DNA of 38,022 bases, taken from the NCBI GenBank assembly GCA_012800315.1, contig JAAZJO010000002.1, positions 1 to 38,022 of the forward strand, in the 5' to 3' direction. The DNA is from Candidatus Falkowiibacteriota bacterium. Lineage in GTDB: Bacteria > Patescibacteriota > Patescibacteriia > Patescibacteriales > UBA12465. Position numbers and translations under genes: made by a program. The notes under the pieces were generated by a model that made no database searches, had not been told where the DNA came from, and was given only the letters and a program-made list of their open reading frames with translations. Shown here one piece after another: positions 8,937 to 18,177 of the stretch; within the stretch, counting starts at the first letter, position 1, and each line of letters begins with the position of its first letter.

Positions 8937-10010
8937 ATGTCAAAAGACTATTATAAAATATTGGGAGTTTCTAGGGATGCTTCCCAGGAGGAAATAAAAA
9001 AAGCTTTTCGCCAAAAGGCTCATGAATATCATCCAGATAAAGGCGGGGATGCGGAAAAGTTTAAAGAGGTTAATGAAGCGCATCAGGTTTTAGGAAATCC
9101 TGAAAAAAGACAGCAGTATGATCGCTTTGGTTCTGATTTTCAAAATGGTCAAGCCGGTGGTTTTGGTGGTTTTAGTGGTTTTAGCAGTCAAGGATTTGGT
9201 AATATGGATTTTGAAGATTTGGGCGATATTTTTGGTGGTTTTGGTGATATTTTTGGTTTTGGTGGTAGTCGTCAGAGTGCCCGACGTCAGACACGTGGCC
9301 GTGATATGGAAATAATGCTTAGTTTAGAATTCATGGAAGCAGCCTTTGGCACGGAAAAAGAAATTAGTTTTACGAAAAATGTTACTTGTCGTCGTTGTCA
9401 GGGTGTTGGTGGCGAGCCGGGAGCAAAAATTGAAACTTGCAAAACTTGTAATGGTACTGGTCAGGTTGTTAGAATTCAGAGAACTATTTTAGGCAATATT
9501 CAAACTCAAACAACTTGTACCGCTTGTGGTGGTGAAGGGAAAAAGTATAGTCAAAAATGTACTAAATGCGGCGGTGACGGTATTCATCGGGAAACGGTAA
9601 AATTAAAAGTTCGTATTCCTGCTGGTATTAATGATGGTGAATCAATTCGCCTATCTGGCCAAGGAGAGGCGGGAGAAAGAGGAGCTCCATCTGGTGATTT
9701 ATATTTAAGAATTAAATTGCGACCACATAATAAATTTGTGCGTGATAATTATGATATTCGTACAGAGCAAAAAATTAGTATCAAACAAGCAGTCTTGGGA
9801 GATAAAATTGAGGTGGAAACTATTTATGGCACAGTAAAATTAAAAATTCCTGAAGGAACACAATCTGGCACTATTTTTAAGCTTAGAGAGAAAGGGATTC
9901 AAAAGTTGCGAAATCGCGGAATTGGTGATCATTTTGTAAAAATTATAGTTAATATACCTAAGGGGTTGAGCCGAAAAAAAGCGCAAATATTAGAAGAATT
10001 AGACATTTAA
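8937..10010 (+). CDS. dnaJ: Chaperone protein DnaJ
   Basis: J-domain with HPD (YHPDKGG), G/F-rich region, four CxxCxGxG zinc repeats (CRRCQGVG, CKTCNGTG, CTACGGEG, CTKCGGDG) and the C-terminal domain. Confidence 0.98.
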   Translation: MSKDYYKILGVSRDASQEEIKKAFRQKAHEYHPDKGGDAEKFKEVNEAHQVLGNPEKRQQYDRFGSDFQNGQAGGFGGFSGFSSQGFGNMDFEDLGDIFGGFGDIFGFGGSRQSARRQTRGRDMEIMLSLEFMEAAFGTEKEISFTKNVTCRRCQGVGGEPGAKIETCKTCNGTGQVVRIQRTILGNIQTQTTCTACGGEGKKYSQKCTKCGGDGIHRETVKLKVRIPAGINDGESIRLSGQGEAGERGAPSGDLYLRIKLRPHNKFVRDNYDIRTEQKISIKQAVLGDKIEVETIYGTVKLKIPEGTQSGTIFKLREKGIQKLRNRGIGDHFVKIIVNIPKGLSRKKAQILEELDI

Positions 10011-10083
10011 ACTCCTGATTTTAATTGACTTTTGGCGTCTAAATGCTAAAATGAAAGAGTGCTTATTATTAACCTATAAATCT

Positions 10084-10344
10084 ATGTGCAAGTGGTTTAA
10101 AAAAATTTTTAAAAGTAAAAGCCATTGCGGAGAGGAGCATGGTGATTGCCATGATAAGAAAGAGGAGCAAGCAGTAGAGAATATTGCGACTCCAGAAGAG
10201 GTTACTGAAACTGTTCCAGAATCTACACCAGAGCCTGCCCCAGAAGCAGCGCCAGCGGCTGTACTAGAAAATGCAGTTGAAGAGGTAGCTGAAGAGGTGA
10301 CTGAAGTTGTCTCAGAACTCGGTCAGGAAGAAAATGTTGAATAA
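10084..10344 (+). CDS. Small Cys/His-containing protein with acidic Pro/Glu/Ala low-complexity tail, unknown function
   Basis: MCKWFKKIFKSKSHCGEEHGDCHDKKEEQ head, then PE/EVTEV-rich tail; ORF ends just before a terminator. Confidence 0.55.
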   Translation: MCKWFKKIFKSKSHCGEEHGDCHDKKEEQAVENIATPEEVTETVPESTPEPAPEAAPAAVLENAVEEVAEEVTEVVSELGQEENVE

Positions 10345-10367
10345 GTTTAGTGAATTTATTAAAAAAT

Positions 10368-10392
10368 AAAAAACGCGTTTTTCGCGTTTTTT
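10368..10392. terminator. Rho-independent terminator
   Basis: AAAAAACGCG-TTTTT-CGCGTTTTTT, 10-bp stem ending in a T-run. Confidence 0.85.
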
Positions 10393-10423
10393 ATGTGGAA
10401 AATAAAATTAATTTATCATTAAA

Positions 10424-11275
10424 ATGTTTATTGATACTCATGCTCATGTAAATTTTTCTGCTTTTCGCGACGATGCCGAAGAGGTAATTCGTCGTTCTTT
10501 GGATAATGATACTTGGATGATTTTAGTTGGGACTGAATTTAAAACCTCAAATCGGGCTTTACATTTTGCTAATAAATATGAAAAAGGTGTTTACGCAGCG
10601 GTTGGTTTGCACCCTATTCATCTTGAAGAAAGCGTAGTTGATAGCCAGGAAAATGGGAATGAATATAGCTTTGTCACTCGGGGTGAAGATTTTGATTATG
10701 GGAGTTATGAAAAGTTAGCTAAATTTGAAAAAGTGGTGGCGATTGGCGAAATTGGTCTTGATTATTATCATCTTGATCCAACTAAAGATGTAAATGCAAT
10801 TAAAAAGAAGCAACGTGAAGTTTTTGCTCAGCAACTCCTTTTGGCGCGTAGCCTGGATCTGCCTGTAATTATTCATTGTCGTCAGGCACATGATGATTTA
10901 TTAGAAATTCTACAGGAGTTTAAAAAAGAATATGGCCAGATAATTCCTAATGATCGTCCTTGGGGCGTGGTTCATTGTTTTTCTGGTGATGAGGATTTGG
11001 CTTGGAAATATTTTAATTTAGGTTTATTAATTTCGTTTACCGGCTTGATTACTTTTAGCCAGCAATGGGATGATTTAATTAGAAAAATTCCTTTAGATAA
11101 AATAATGATTGAAACAGATACACCGTATATGGCTCCAGAGCCGTATCGTGGACAGAGAAATGAACCAGTTTTAGTTCAATATGTGGCTAAGAGAATTGCT
11201 GATATAAAAAATTTAAAGATAGAAAAGGTGGCTGAGGTGACTTTTGAAAATGCGCGACAGCTTTTTCGGATTTAA
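10424..11275 (+). CDS. tatD: TatD-family DNase / metal-dependent hydrolase
   Basis: FIDTHAHVNF, VGLHPIHLE, IGEIGLDYYH, PVIIHCRQAHDD, VHCFSGD, IETDTPYMAPEPYRGQRNEP. Confidence 0.95.
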   Translation: MFIDTHAHVNFSAFRDDAEEVIRRSLDNDTWMILVGTEFKTSNRALHFANKYEKGVYAAVGLHPIHLEESVVDSQENGNEYSFVTRGEDFDYGSYEKLAKFEKVVAIGEIGLDYYHLDPTKDVNAIKKKQREVFAQQLLLARSLDLPVIIHCRQAHDDLLEILQEFKKEYGQIIPNDRPWGVVHCFSGDEDLAWKYFNLGLLISFTGLITFSQQWDDLIRKIPLDKIMIETDTPYMAPEPYRGQRNEPVLVQYVAKRIADIKNLKIEKVAEVTFENARQLFRI

Positions 11276-11324
11276 ATTACTGGATTTAAGTTTAAGAGAG
11301 AGTTTTATTTTAATTATAAAAAAT

Positions 11325-11350
11325 AAACCCGTTAGTATTAACGGGTTTTT
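11325..11350. terminator. Bidirectional terminator between tatD and uppP
   Basis: AAACCCGTTA-GTAT-TAACGGGTTT perfect stem followed by T-run. Confidence 0.85.
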
Positions 11351-11372
11351 ATATATTTATAAATAGAAGGTT

Positions 11373-12173
11373 TTATCTAAATAAAGATATTAGTATTAAT
11401 ATTCCTAAAATGATGCGATACCAGCCAAAAGCCTTAAAATCATTTTTTTGAATATATTTAATAAAAAACTTGACCCCAATTATTGCAGTGATAAAAGCGG
11501 TGACAAAACCAACTCCCCAGATAGTTAATTGATCGCCAGAAAAAATGCTCGGATTTTTATAAATATCAAACAAGGTGGCTGCCAGCATGGTGGGAATAGC
11601 TAAGAGAAAAGAAAATTCAACAATTGTTTTTCTTTTGATGTTTTGGGCTAAGCCGCCAATAATAGTTGCGCCTGAGCGGGAAACTCCCGGGATGACAGCA
11701 ATAGCCTGGGCGATACCTAAAATAATTGCTTGTTTATAAGAAATTGATTTTAAATCTAAGTCATCATTATCACCATTTTCTGTCGTTATTGCTTTTTGTT
11801 TTTTAGCATACCATCTCTCAAAAAGAATAATGATAATACCGCCAAGTAATAGAGAGAGGCTAATAATTTTAAGATTCTCCATTAAATAATTTTTAATTAT
11901 TTTATAGAAAGCTAAACCGATAATAGAGGTTGGGATAAAGGCTGCTAGCAGTTTCCAAATAATATTTAAATTATTTACAATGCGTTTCCAATAAAGAATG
12001 ATAACTGATAATATGGCGCCTAGCTGGATGGAGATTTCAAAACTTTTTAAAAACTCTGTCTGGGGTATTTTTAACCATTCACCAGCGATAATAAGATGCG
12101 CGGTAGAAGAAATGGGCAGAAATTCTGTTAATCCTTCAATAATACCGAGGATAAAACTGTATAAAATTGTCAT
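11373..12173 (-). CDS. uppP: Undecaprenyl-diphosphatase
   Basis: EGLTEFLPISSTAHLII and PGVSRSGATIIGGL motifs; polytopic membrane protein. Confidence 0.97.
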   Translation of the reverse strand: MTILYSFILGIIEGLTEFLPISSTAHLIIAGEWLKIPQTEFLKSFEISIQLGAILSVIILYWKRIVNNLNIIWKLLAAFIPTSIIGLAFYKIIKNYLMENLKIISLSLLLGGIIIILFERWYAKKQKAITTENGDNDDLDLKSISYKQAIILGIAQAIAVIPGVSRSGATIIGGLAQNIKRKTIVEFSFLLAIPTMLAATLFDIYKNPSIFSGDQLTIWGVGFVTAFITAIIGVKFFIKYIQKNDFKAFGWYRIILGILILISLFR

Positions 12174-12307
12174 ATTTATTATTTAAATTGATTACTAATT
12201 TATTTTAGCCTAGTTTGATAAATAAATAAACTCTTTTTTTAAAAATGTTTTAAATTTAGCTAATTTTTTGTTATAATAAAATTAATGATTTATTTAAATT
12301 TTATTAT

Positions 12308-12895
12308 ATGAAAGCAAAAAAAAGTATTAAAAATAAAGTCGGTAAAACTAGCAAAGCTAATAAGGCCAGCAAAACAGTTAAAGCCAGTAAAATTAACAAA
12401 GCAGCTAAAGTCAAGAAGCCAGTCGTGGTAGCTGTTTCGGGTTATTTTAACCCTCTTCATGTTGGGCATTTGGAAATGATTCAAAAAGCAAAAAAATTAG
12501 GAGATGAATTAGTGGCGATTATTAATAATGATCAGCAAGTAGCCTTAAAAGGTAGTGTTCCTTTTATGTCTTTGGCTGATCGGGTAAAAATTATTAAAGC
12601 CTTACGTGATGTTGACCGAGTTTTTGTTTCAATTGATAAAGATAAAACTGTTTGTCAGTCTTTAATTAAAGTCCGACCAGATATTTTTGCTAATGGTGGA
12701 GACCGTCATAGTATTGGCGATGTTCCGGAGTATCCTATTTGTCAAAAATATAAGATTAAAATGGTTGATGGTTTGGGCAAGAAAATTCGTGCTAGTTCTC
12801 AGTTAATCGCTAAGGCAGCCGCTTTTAAGGAACAACCGATTAGTCAAAAGAAATCAGCTGGCAAAAAGAAGACAGTTAGTAAAAAGTCTAATTAA
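12308..12895 (+). CDS. Cytidylyltransferase-like (RfaE2/TagD-type) nucleotidyltransferase with lysine-rich N- and C-terminal tails
   Basis: Core VAVSGYFNPLHVGHLEMIQKAKKLGDELVAIINND (HxGH motif), RPDIFANGGDR; N-tail KAKKSIKNKVGKTSKANKASKTVKASKINKAAKVKK and C-tail KKSAGKKKTVSKKSN. Confidence 0.85.
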   Translation: MKAKKSIKNKVGKTSKANKASKTVKASKINKAAKVKKPVVVAVSGYFNPLHVGHLEMIQKAKKLGDELVAIINNDQQVALKGSVPFMSLADRVKIIKALRDVDRVFVSIDKDKTVCQSLIKVRPDIFANGGDRHSIGDVPEYPICQKYKIKMVDGLGKKIRASSQLIAKAAAFKEQPISQKKSAGKKKTVSKKSN

Positions 12896-12900
12896 AATTT

Positions 12901-13773
12901 ATGAGAAAAACGGCTAAATATTTTTTGCTGGTTATAATTTTTTTAGTAATTGTTTTAGTTCTCTTTTTTTCTTGGAGAGGGAAAAATAAAACTAATTTGG
13001 AGTCAGAGGCTTGGCCGCCAATTCCTGAAAAAACAATTCGTATTCCTGAGGGCTGGACCAGCCGTGATATTGGTCAATATTTTGAAAGAGAGGGGCAATA
13101 TCAAAGTGAGGAATTTTTAGAGATTGCTGGTTTTCCTATGGTTAATTATCAAAAAGAGAAAGACCTGCCAGCTCCGGTTGATTTTTCAGCTGAGTTTAGT
13201 TTTTTAGAAGATAAACCAAAGTATTATGGATTAGAGGGTTATCTTTTTCCAGATACTTATCGTATTTATGCCAGTTCGTCCGTGCCAGAAGTTATTAGAA
13301 AAATGTTGACTAATTTTGATCATAAACTAACCCCTAAAATGCGAGAGGACATAAAAGCGCAGGGGCGGACAATTTATGAAGTAATAACGCTGGCTTCAAT
13401 TATTGAAAAAGAAGCATTGCTTAATTATAGAACTGGTGACAATCAAGATGCTAAAATTGTAGCTGGAATTTTTATGAATCGTCTAAGTGTTGGGCAGGCT
13501 TTACAATCTGATGCCACTCTTTCTTATATTTATAATGATAAAAAACCAGCCCACAGTGGTGCGGAGCTGGAAATTGACTCCCCGTATAATACTTATAAAT
13601 ATCGGGGTTTGCCACCTGGACCGATTTGTAATCCGGGGGCGTTAGCGATTGAAGCGGCTATTTATCCAGCTAATACTAAGTATAATTATTTTTTAACGAC
13701 TAATGACGGCAGAATTTTTTATGCTAAAACATATAATGAACATTTAGCTAATAAATATAAATATTTAAAATAG
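12901..13773 (+). CDS. mltG: Endolytic murein transglycosylase MltG
   Basis: LEGYLFPDTYRI, TLASIIEKEA, VAGIFMNRL, LQSDATLSYI, SPYNTYKYRGLPPGPICNPG; one N-terminal TM. Confidence 0.95.
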   Translation: MRKTAKYFLLVIIFLVIVLVLFFSWRGKNKTNLESEAWPPIPEKTIRIPEGWTSRDIGQYFEREGQYQSEEFLEIAGFPMVNYQKEKDLPAPVDFSAEFSFLEDKPKYYGLEGYLFPDTYRIYASSSVPEVIRKMLTNFDHKLTPKMREDIKAQGRTIYEVITLASIIEKEALLNYRTGDNQDAKIVAGIFMNRLSVGQALQSDATLSYIYNDKKPAHSGAELEIDSPYNTYKYRGLPPGPICNPGALAIEAAIYPANTKYNYFLTTNDGRIFYAKTYNEHLANKYKYLK

Positions 13774-13800
13774 AGATTAATTTTAAATTTAGAAGAGGTT

Positions 13801-16110
13801 ATGAGCAATGAAAAGGCTAATAAGCAAAATAATCAAAGGCTGCGAACTTTTAATTTTAAAAAAACACTAAGCGTGACGGTTATAATTTTGTTGGTTCTTG
13901 CTGTGAGCGCTGTAATTTTTGTTTTAGTTTATAAATCTAAGCAAAAATCCGTGTTAGAAGATAATATTAGACCAATTGAGTCATCATCGCCCATGATTAG
14001 TGAGTCAAGCTCAACTCCTAGTTTTCCTAAAAGCGCTTTAACTACTGAAACGCAAGTTCCTTTTTCGGATTTAGCGATTGAATATTTAGCGTTTGCTGAT
14101 TTTTATAAAACACCTGATAACACGATTGTGTCCCAAATTAAAGATTATAGTTTGCCGGTAAATGTTAAAATTGATGTTGCGAATTATTATGATTTATCAA
14201 GAAAACTTAATCTAGATGATGCTCTAGATGATATTGGTAACCAGGGTTTTTCACTTATTCCTAATCCCTGGAATAAGGAAGCACCTGATTTTTATTCTGT
14301 TTATGAGCAGCTGAAAACAAAACAAATTCCCGTTTTAATAACTTCTGATTTCATTTTTTATTATTATCAAAACTCTTTGAAAAAAATATATAAAGATATT
14401 GAGGAGAATATTTTTTATGATAATCTTTGGAGTATTGTTAAAGATATTTATAATTCAGCTAAGAATCGCTATGAGGCTCGTTTAGCCGCTATTGGTCCAG
14501 TAAATGATTCAATTTTAGAAGGGGAACGTTTAGAGGTGGCTTTTTTTGCCGTTGCCTTAGAGCTCCTTAGTCCGACTGAAAATCAAATATCCTTAACTGA
14601 AGAGTTAAGAGACAATAATAAATTTTCTGCTTCTGAGGCAAACAAATTTTATTTTGTGACGCCTTCTTATTTAGGTGATGATATTGCTAGAGAATTAAAA
14701 TTAATTAGAGATGCTAAGGAGGAAACTAAATCGCCGGTGATGCTTTATCAGCGTAATTATAAAGATTTTGTGGTGCCAGCTGATTATCGTGATAATGCTA
14801 AATTAAATAATTTTTATTTAGCTAGTCGTTGGCTTAATTCAGTTTTTCCTTTAAATTACCAAGATAAAAATTGCCCAAATTGTTTATTAGATAAAGAAGA
14901 TTGGCGCTTATCAATGATTGCCGCCAGTTTAATTTCTAAAGATTTTTCTGATTCGCCGGAATTAAAAAATAAATGGGCAAGAATCTATAAAGTGATGTCT
15001 TATTTTGGCCCTTTACGTGAGGACCTAAATTATGTTTATTATCGTGATGCGCTTAAATCAATTTTTGGTGAAGATTATGATATTGAGGAAATATTTGATG
15101 ATAAAAATTCGGAGGCGCAAAATAATTTTCAAAAACTACAAAATAACTTAAAGACAATAGATTTTTCGCCGTTTTTAGGGGCGATTGATAAAAATGATTC
15201 AGCCGTTAATTCTCGTTTAGGATTTAAAATGCTAGTTGAGCCGTATTCTCCTAATGATTATATTTTTAAGAGTTTAACCAGTCCAGCCGTTTCTCTTTAT
15301 CAAGGCGAGGCTAAGCCAGCTAATATTACTAGTTGTTTAATTGGCAATGCTTATCATCGCTGTAACGGAATAGCCCTTGATATTATTAATCTTTTACAAC
15401 CGATTACTAATAATGCTTATTTTGAAGATAATACAAATTATTTAAATTATGAGGTAGCCGCTAAAAAATTAAGCGATAAACTTAATCAGGAGTTTGTTTG
15501 GCATACCAATAATTATTGGTCAACTTTGTTTACCGCGTCTACTTATTTAAATATGGATAAATCTAAGCAGCCAATTTTTGCTCAATCAGCTGCTTGGCGT
15601 GATAAAAATATTAATACGGCGGTAGCGGCTTGGATAAATATGCAATTACCGCTGGATAAAGTTTTAACTAATCAGGAGTTTAGTAATTTTTCCAGATTTA
15701 GCTACGGATCCTATGTTGAGCCTAATTTATATTTAGTTAATGAGTTAATTGCTGAAAATGAGATGATGAAAAAAATGTTTACCGCTCTACAGATAGATTT
15801 TGAAGTTCCATCTGTCGCAACTAATTTAGCTATGATTGATAATAATCTGCTGGCCTTAAAAAAGATTATTACTAAAGAATTAACCGATCAACCCTTAGAT
15901 GAAGATGATAATAAAGCAATTATTGATTTTACTGAGAATTTTATAGCAAAAAAACCAACCGCTCCTTCTAAAAGATTAACTTTAAAAACCGCGGCTAAGA
16001 ATGATTTAGTTGAAGATTTAAGTTTGAAGTTAATGGTTTTATTACATCAAGATGGTGATGCTAAAATTTTATCGGTTGGTCCAGTTTGGAGTTATCAAGA
16101 AAGCCGTTAA
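13801..16110 (+). CDS. DUF3160-family membrane-anchored extracellular protein
   Basis: N-terminal TM then a large soluble domain with DUF3160-like stretches (PVLITSDFIFYYYQNSLKKIYKDIEE, GERLEVAFFAVALELL, DYIFKSLTSPAVSLYQGE). Confidence 0.65.
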   Translation: MSNEKANKQNNQRLRTFNFKKTLSVTVIILLVLAVSAVIFVLVYKSKQKSVLEDNIRPIESSSPMISESSSTPSFPKSALTTETQVPFSDLAIEYLAFADFYKTPDNTIVSQIKDYSLPVNVKIDVANYYDLSRKLNLDDALDDIGNQGFSLIPNPWNKEAPDFYSVYEQLKTKQIPVLITSDFIFYYYQNSLKKIYKDIEENIFYDNLWSIVKDIYNSAKNRYEARLAAIGPVNDSILEGERLEVAFFAVALELLSPTENQISLTEELRDNNKFSASEANKFYFVTPSYLGDDIARELKLIRDAKEETKSPVMLYQRNYKDFVVPADYRDNAKLNNFYLASRWLNSVFPLNYQDKNCPNCLLDKEDWRLSMIAASLISKDFSDSPELKNKWARIYKVMSYFGPLREDLNYVYYRDALKSIFGEDYDIEEIFDDKNSEAQNNFQKLQNNLKTIDFSPFLGAIDKNDSAVNSRLGFKMLVEPYSPNDYIFKSLTSPAVSLYQGEAKPANITSCLIGNAYHRCNGIALDIINLLQPITNNAYFEDNTNYLNYEVAAKKLSDKLNQEFVWHTNNYWSTLFTASTYLNMDKSKQPIFAQSAAWRDKNINTAVAAWINMQLPLDKVLTNQEFSNFSRFSYGSYVEPNLYLVNELIAENEMMKKMFTALQIDFEVPSVATNLAMIDNNLLALKKIITKELTDQPLDEDDNKAIIDFTENFIAKKPTAPSKRLTLKTAAKNDLVEDLSLKLMVLLHQDGDAKILSVGPVWSYQESR

Positions 16111-16120
16111 AAGCCGTTAA
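16101..16120 (+). repeat. 10-bp perfect tandem duplication spanning the stop codon
   Basis: AAGCCGTTAA AAGCCGTTAA; the first copy ends in the TAA stop of the DUF3160 gene. Confidence 0.95.
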
Positions 16121-16124
16121 GTGT

Positions 16125-18107
16125 TTAATATTTAAAAATATAAACTTCATCGTTTATCACTTCCCAGTAATTAGCGCTTAGCTTAGCGGCGGCAATTATT
16201 TGCCCACTTTTGTTCCAATATTTATTAATGATAAAATAAGCTTCTTTTGCTCCAGTTAAATATTTTGCCCTAGCCATAGTTTCTCGGCTAGGGTTTTTGT
16301 AAACCATCTCTAAATAATATTGATAAAGTTGCCCGCTGGTTGGAATGGGATAAAAATAGACTTCACCAGTGGATGTTTTAAAATAATGATTAAAGCCTAA
16401 TTCTTTAAGAGCGGCGACACTCACTTGCTGGTTAGCTAAAACAACATAAGTATCATTAGCGTCTTGCTCAACCCAATTAACAGCCATTAAATCATTTCGG
16501 CTGGTGCTATAACCACGAGAATTAAAATATTTATCAACGCGCGGATAAGAGAGATAAAGTCCAGTCATTAAAAGAGCTAAGCCAAAAGTAGCAAAAATTA
16601 TTCTGCTTGGTTTTTTTTGGCGAATAATTAAAGAGATTAAATTTTGTAGCCCTAAGATAATAAAAGGTAAGAAAAAAATAATAATTAAAACCAATAGTCG
16701 TTCGGTAAAATTAGTTTGTTCATAATTAATCAGTTCGGTAAAAGTTATTTGGCTAGAAATTAAGTAAGCGATTAACAGAGCTGAGTTAATGAAAATTAGG
16801 CTATTAAATTTTTTCTTCTTTTCATTTTTTTGGCGATAGAAGAAAAACAGACTAGCAGCAATAATTAAAATTAACCAAAGATTATAGTTATAACTAAAAA
16901 AATAAACAAAATTTAAAAGCCAGTTTTCTTGTCCAGCGCCATTTAAAGTGGAAAATAAATTTTTTAGGGGATTGATAATAGCTGACAAGTTCCAACCTAT
17001 TTTTTTAAAATTTCCACCTCCGGCAATAAAGAGAGCTATGGGGAGTAGCAGGGAGCCGGCGGCAAAAAGAGAACCTTTTATAATTTTATAGGTCTTAGCT
17101 TTAATTTTAGGAGCATATTTATTTAAGGCTAAAAATAACCACCAAATTATTGCTGGAATACCAGTTAAAGGATGAATAGCTAAGGTGGCTAAAGAGAGAA
17201 TTAAGGACCAGACAAGACCATTTTCTGTTAAGCCGAAGGTAATCGCTAGAATCAGAAAAAGATAACTTAAGTTTTGGGGAGTAGAAAGAATAAAAGGTGA
17301 AAAAGTTAGTGCTAAAACAAAAAGAACGGTGAGCCAAGAACTTTTATCTTGAATATTTTGATTAGTGAAACGATAAATAGCTAGGGGTAAAAAGAGAGCA
17401 GCTAATACTGGCACTAAAAACTTATTGAGCAGATAAATTGATAATCCAGTTAGTTTATGAAAAATAATAATTAAGCCATATTGGCCAAGATAGTAAAAGG
17501 GTTTAGGTGTAACTAGGCCTGTTTGATCAATTAGTTCCATAGTGGCTTGGTGGATGAACGGATCAAAACCATAGCCTATTTTATAAACAACGGCTGCTAC
17601 TATAAAATTTAGGAGATAATGAGCTGATAAAACAAGAAGCTTAGCGCTGGCGGATAATTTTTTCTGGGAGAGGATAATAATGAGCGCTGCTGAAGATAAA
17701 AAGAAAAAAAGAAAAAAGACAGGTTTGACGACTTGCCAGGGAGAAATGATTGCCTGCTCACTGCGACTGGAAATTAGAATAATGAAACTAATAAAATAGA
17801 AGAGGAAATAAAAAACCTCTAGCCAATTTTTTTTAAGAAATTTAATAATTGATTGAAAAAAATTTTTCGGTCGGCTCACCAATTCAATTTTTAGAGACTT
17901 GCTTTGCTGAATTTGATCAAAGGGGAGGCGGCCGCGGAGAAAAAACAAGGAGGCAATAACCAAAATTATAGTTATTATTACTCCTAAACAGTTGAGGGCA
18001 TAAAAATAATAAACAACAGCTCCAAAAATAGTCGTTAAAGAGATGATTAAGAGAAAATATTCAATGATTTGGGGAGTTATTTTATTGAGTTTTTCTATTA
18101 TTTTCAT
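16125..18107 (-). CDS. Polytopic membrane protein, putative GT-C type glycosyltransferase
   Basis: More than 10 hydrophobic segments, a GFDPFIHQATMELIDQTG loop and a soluble C-terminal domain; family assigned by architecture only. Confidence 0.5.
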   Translation of the reverse strand: MKIIEKLNKITPQIIEYFLLIISLTTIFGAVVYYFYALNCLGVIITIILVIASLFFLRGRLPFDQIQQSKSLKIELVSRPKNFFQSIIKFLKKNWLEVFYFLFYFISFIILISSRSEQAIISPWQVVKPVFFLFFFLSSAALIIILSQKKLSASAKLLVLSAHYLLNFIVAAVVYKIGYGFDPFIHQATMELIDQTGLVTPKPFYYLGQYGLIIIFHKLTGLSIYLLNKFLVPVLAALFLPLAIYRFTNQNIQDKSSWLTVLFVLALTFSPFILSTPQNLSYLFLILAITFGLTENGLVWSLILSLATLAIHPLTGIPAIIWWLFLALNKYAPKIKAKTYKIIKGSLFAAGSLLLPIALFIAGGGNFKKIGWNLSAIINPLKNLFSTLNGAGQENWLLNFVYFFSYNYNLWLILIIAASLFFFYRQKNEKKKKFNSLIFINSALLIAYLISSQITFTELINYEQTNFTERLLVLIIIFFLPFIILGLQNLISLIIRQKKPSRIIFATFGLALLMTGLYLSYPRVDKYFNSRGYSTSRNDLMAVNWVEQDANDTYVVLANQQVSVAALKELGFNHYFKTSTGEVYFYPIPTSGQLYQYYLEMVYKNPSRETMARAKYLTGAKEAYFIINKYWNKSGQIIAAAKLSANYWEVINDEVYIFKY

Positions 18108-18116
18108 ATTACTTTA

Positions 18117-18159
18117 ATAATAGCAAATTCTTGCTAAAATTGGCAATTTTAGATAAGAT
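18117..18159. promoter_or_regulatory. Overlapping divergent promoters with inverted repeat
   Basis: + strand: TTGCTA (18131-18136)-17-TAAGAT (18154-18159). - strand: TTGCCA (18146-18141)-18-TATTAT (18122-18117). Both -35 elements touch the perfect repeat CTAAAATT-GGC-AATTTTAG (18134-18152). Confidence 0.55.
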
Positions 18160-18177
18160 TGAAATAAGTCTAATGTT

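Noticed and set aside
9118-9315. 65-aa Val/Leu-rich ORF in +1 frame of dnaJ
   Set aside because: Arises from reading the Gly/Phe-rich GGTTTT repeats of DnaJ in another frame; not a real membrane peptide.
17119-17337. Minus-strand 72-aa Ser/Phe-rich ORF in an alternative frame inside the 16125..18107 gene
   Set aside because: Out-of-frame reading within a hydrophobic membrane protein gene; no start context or family.
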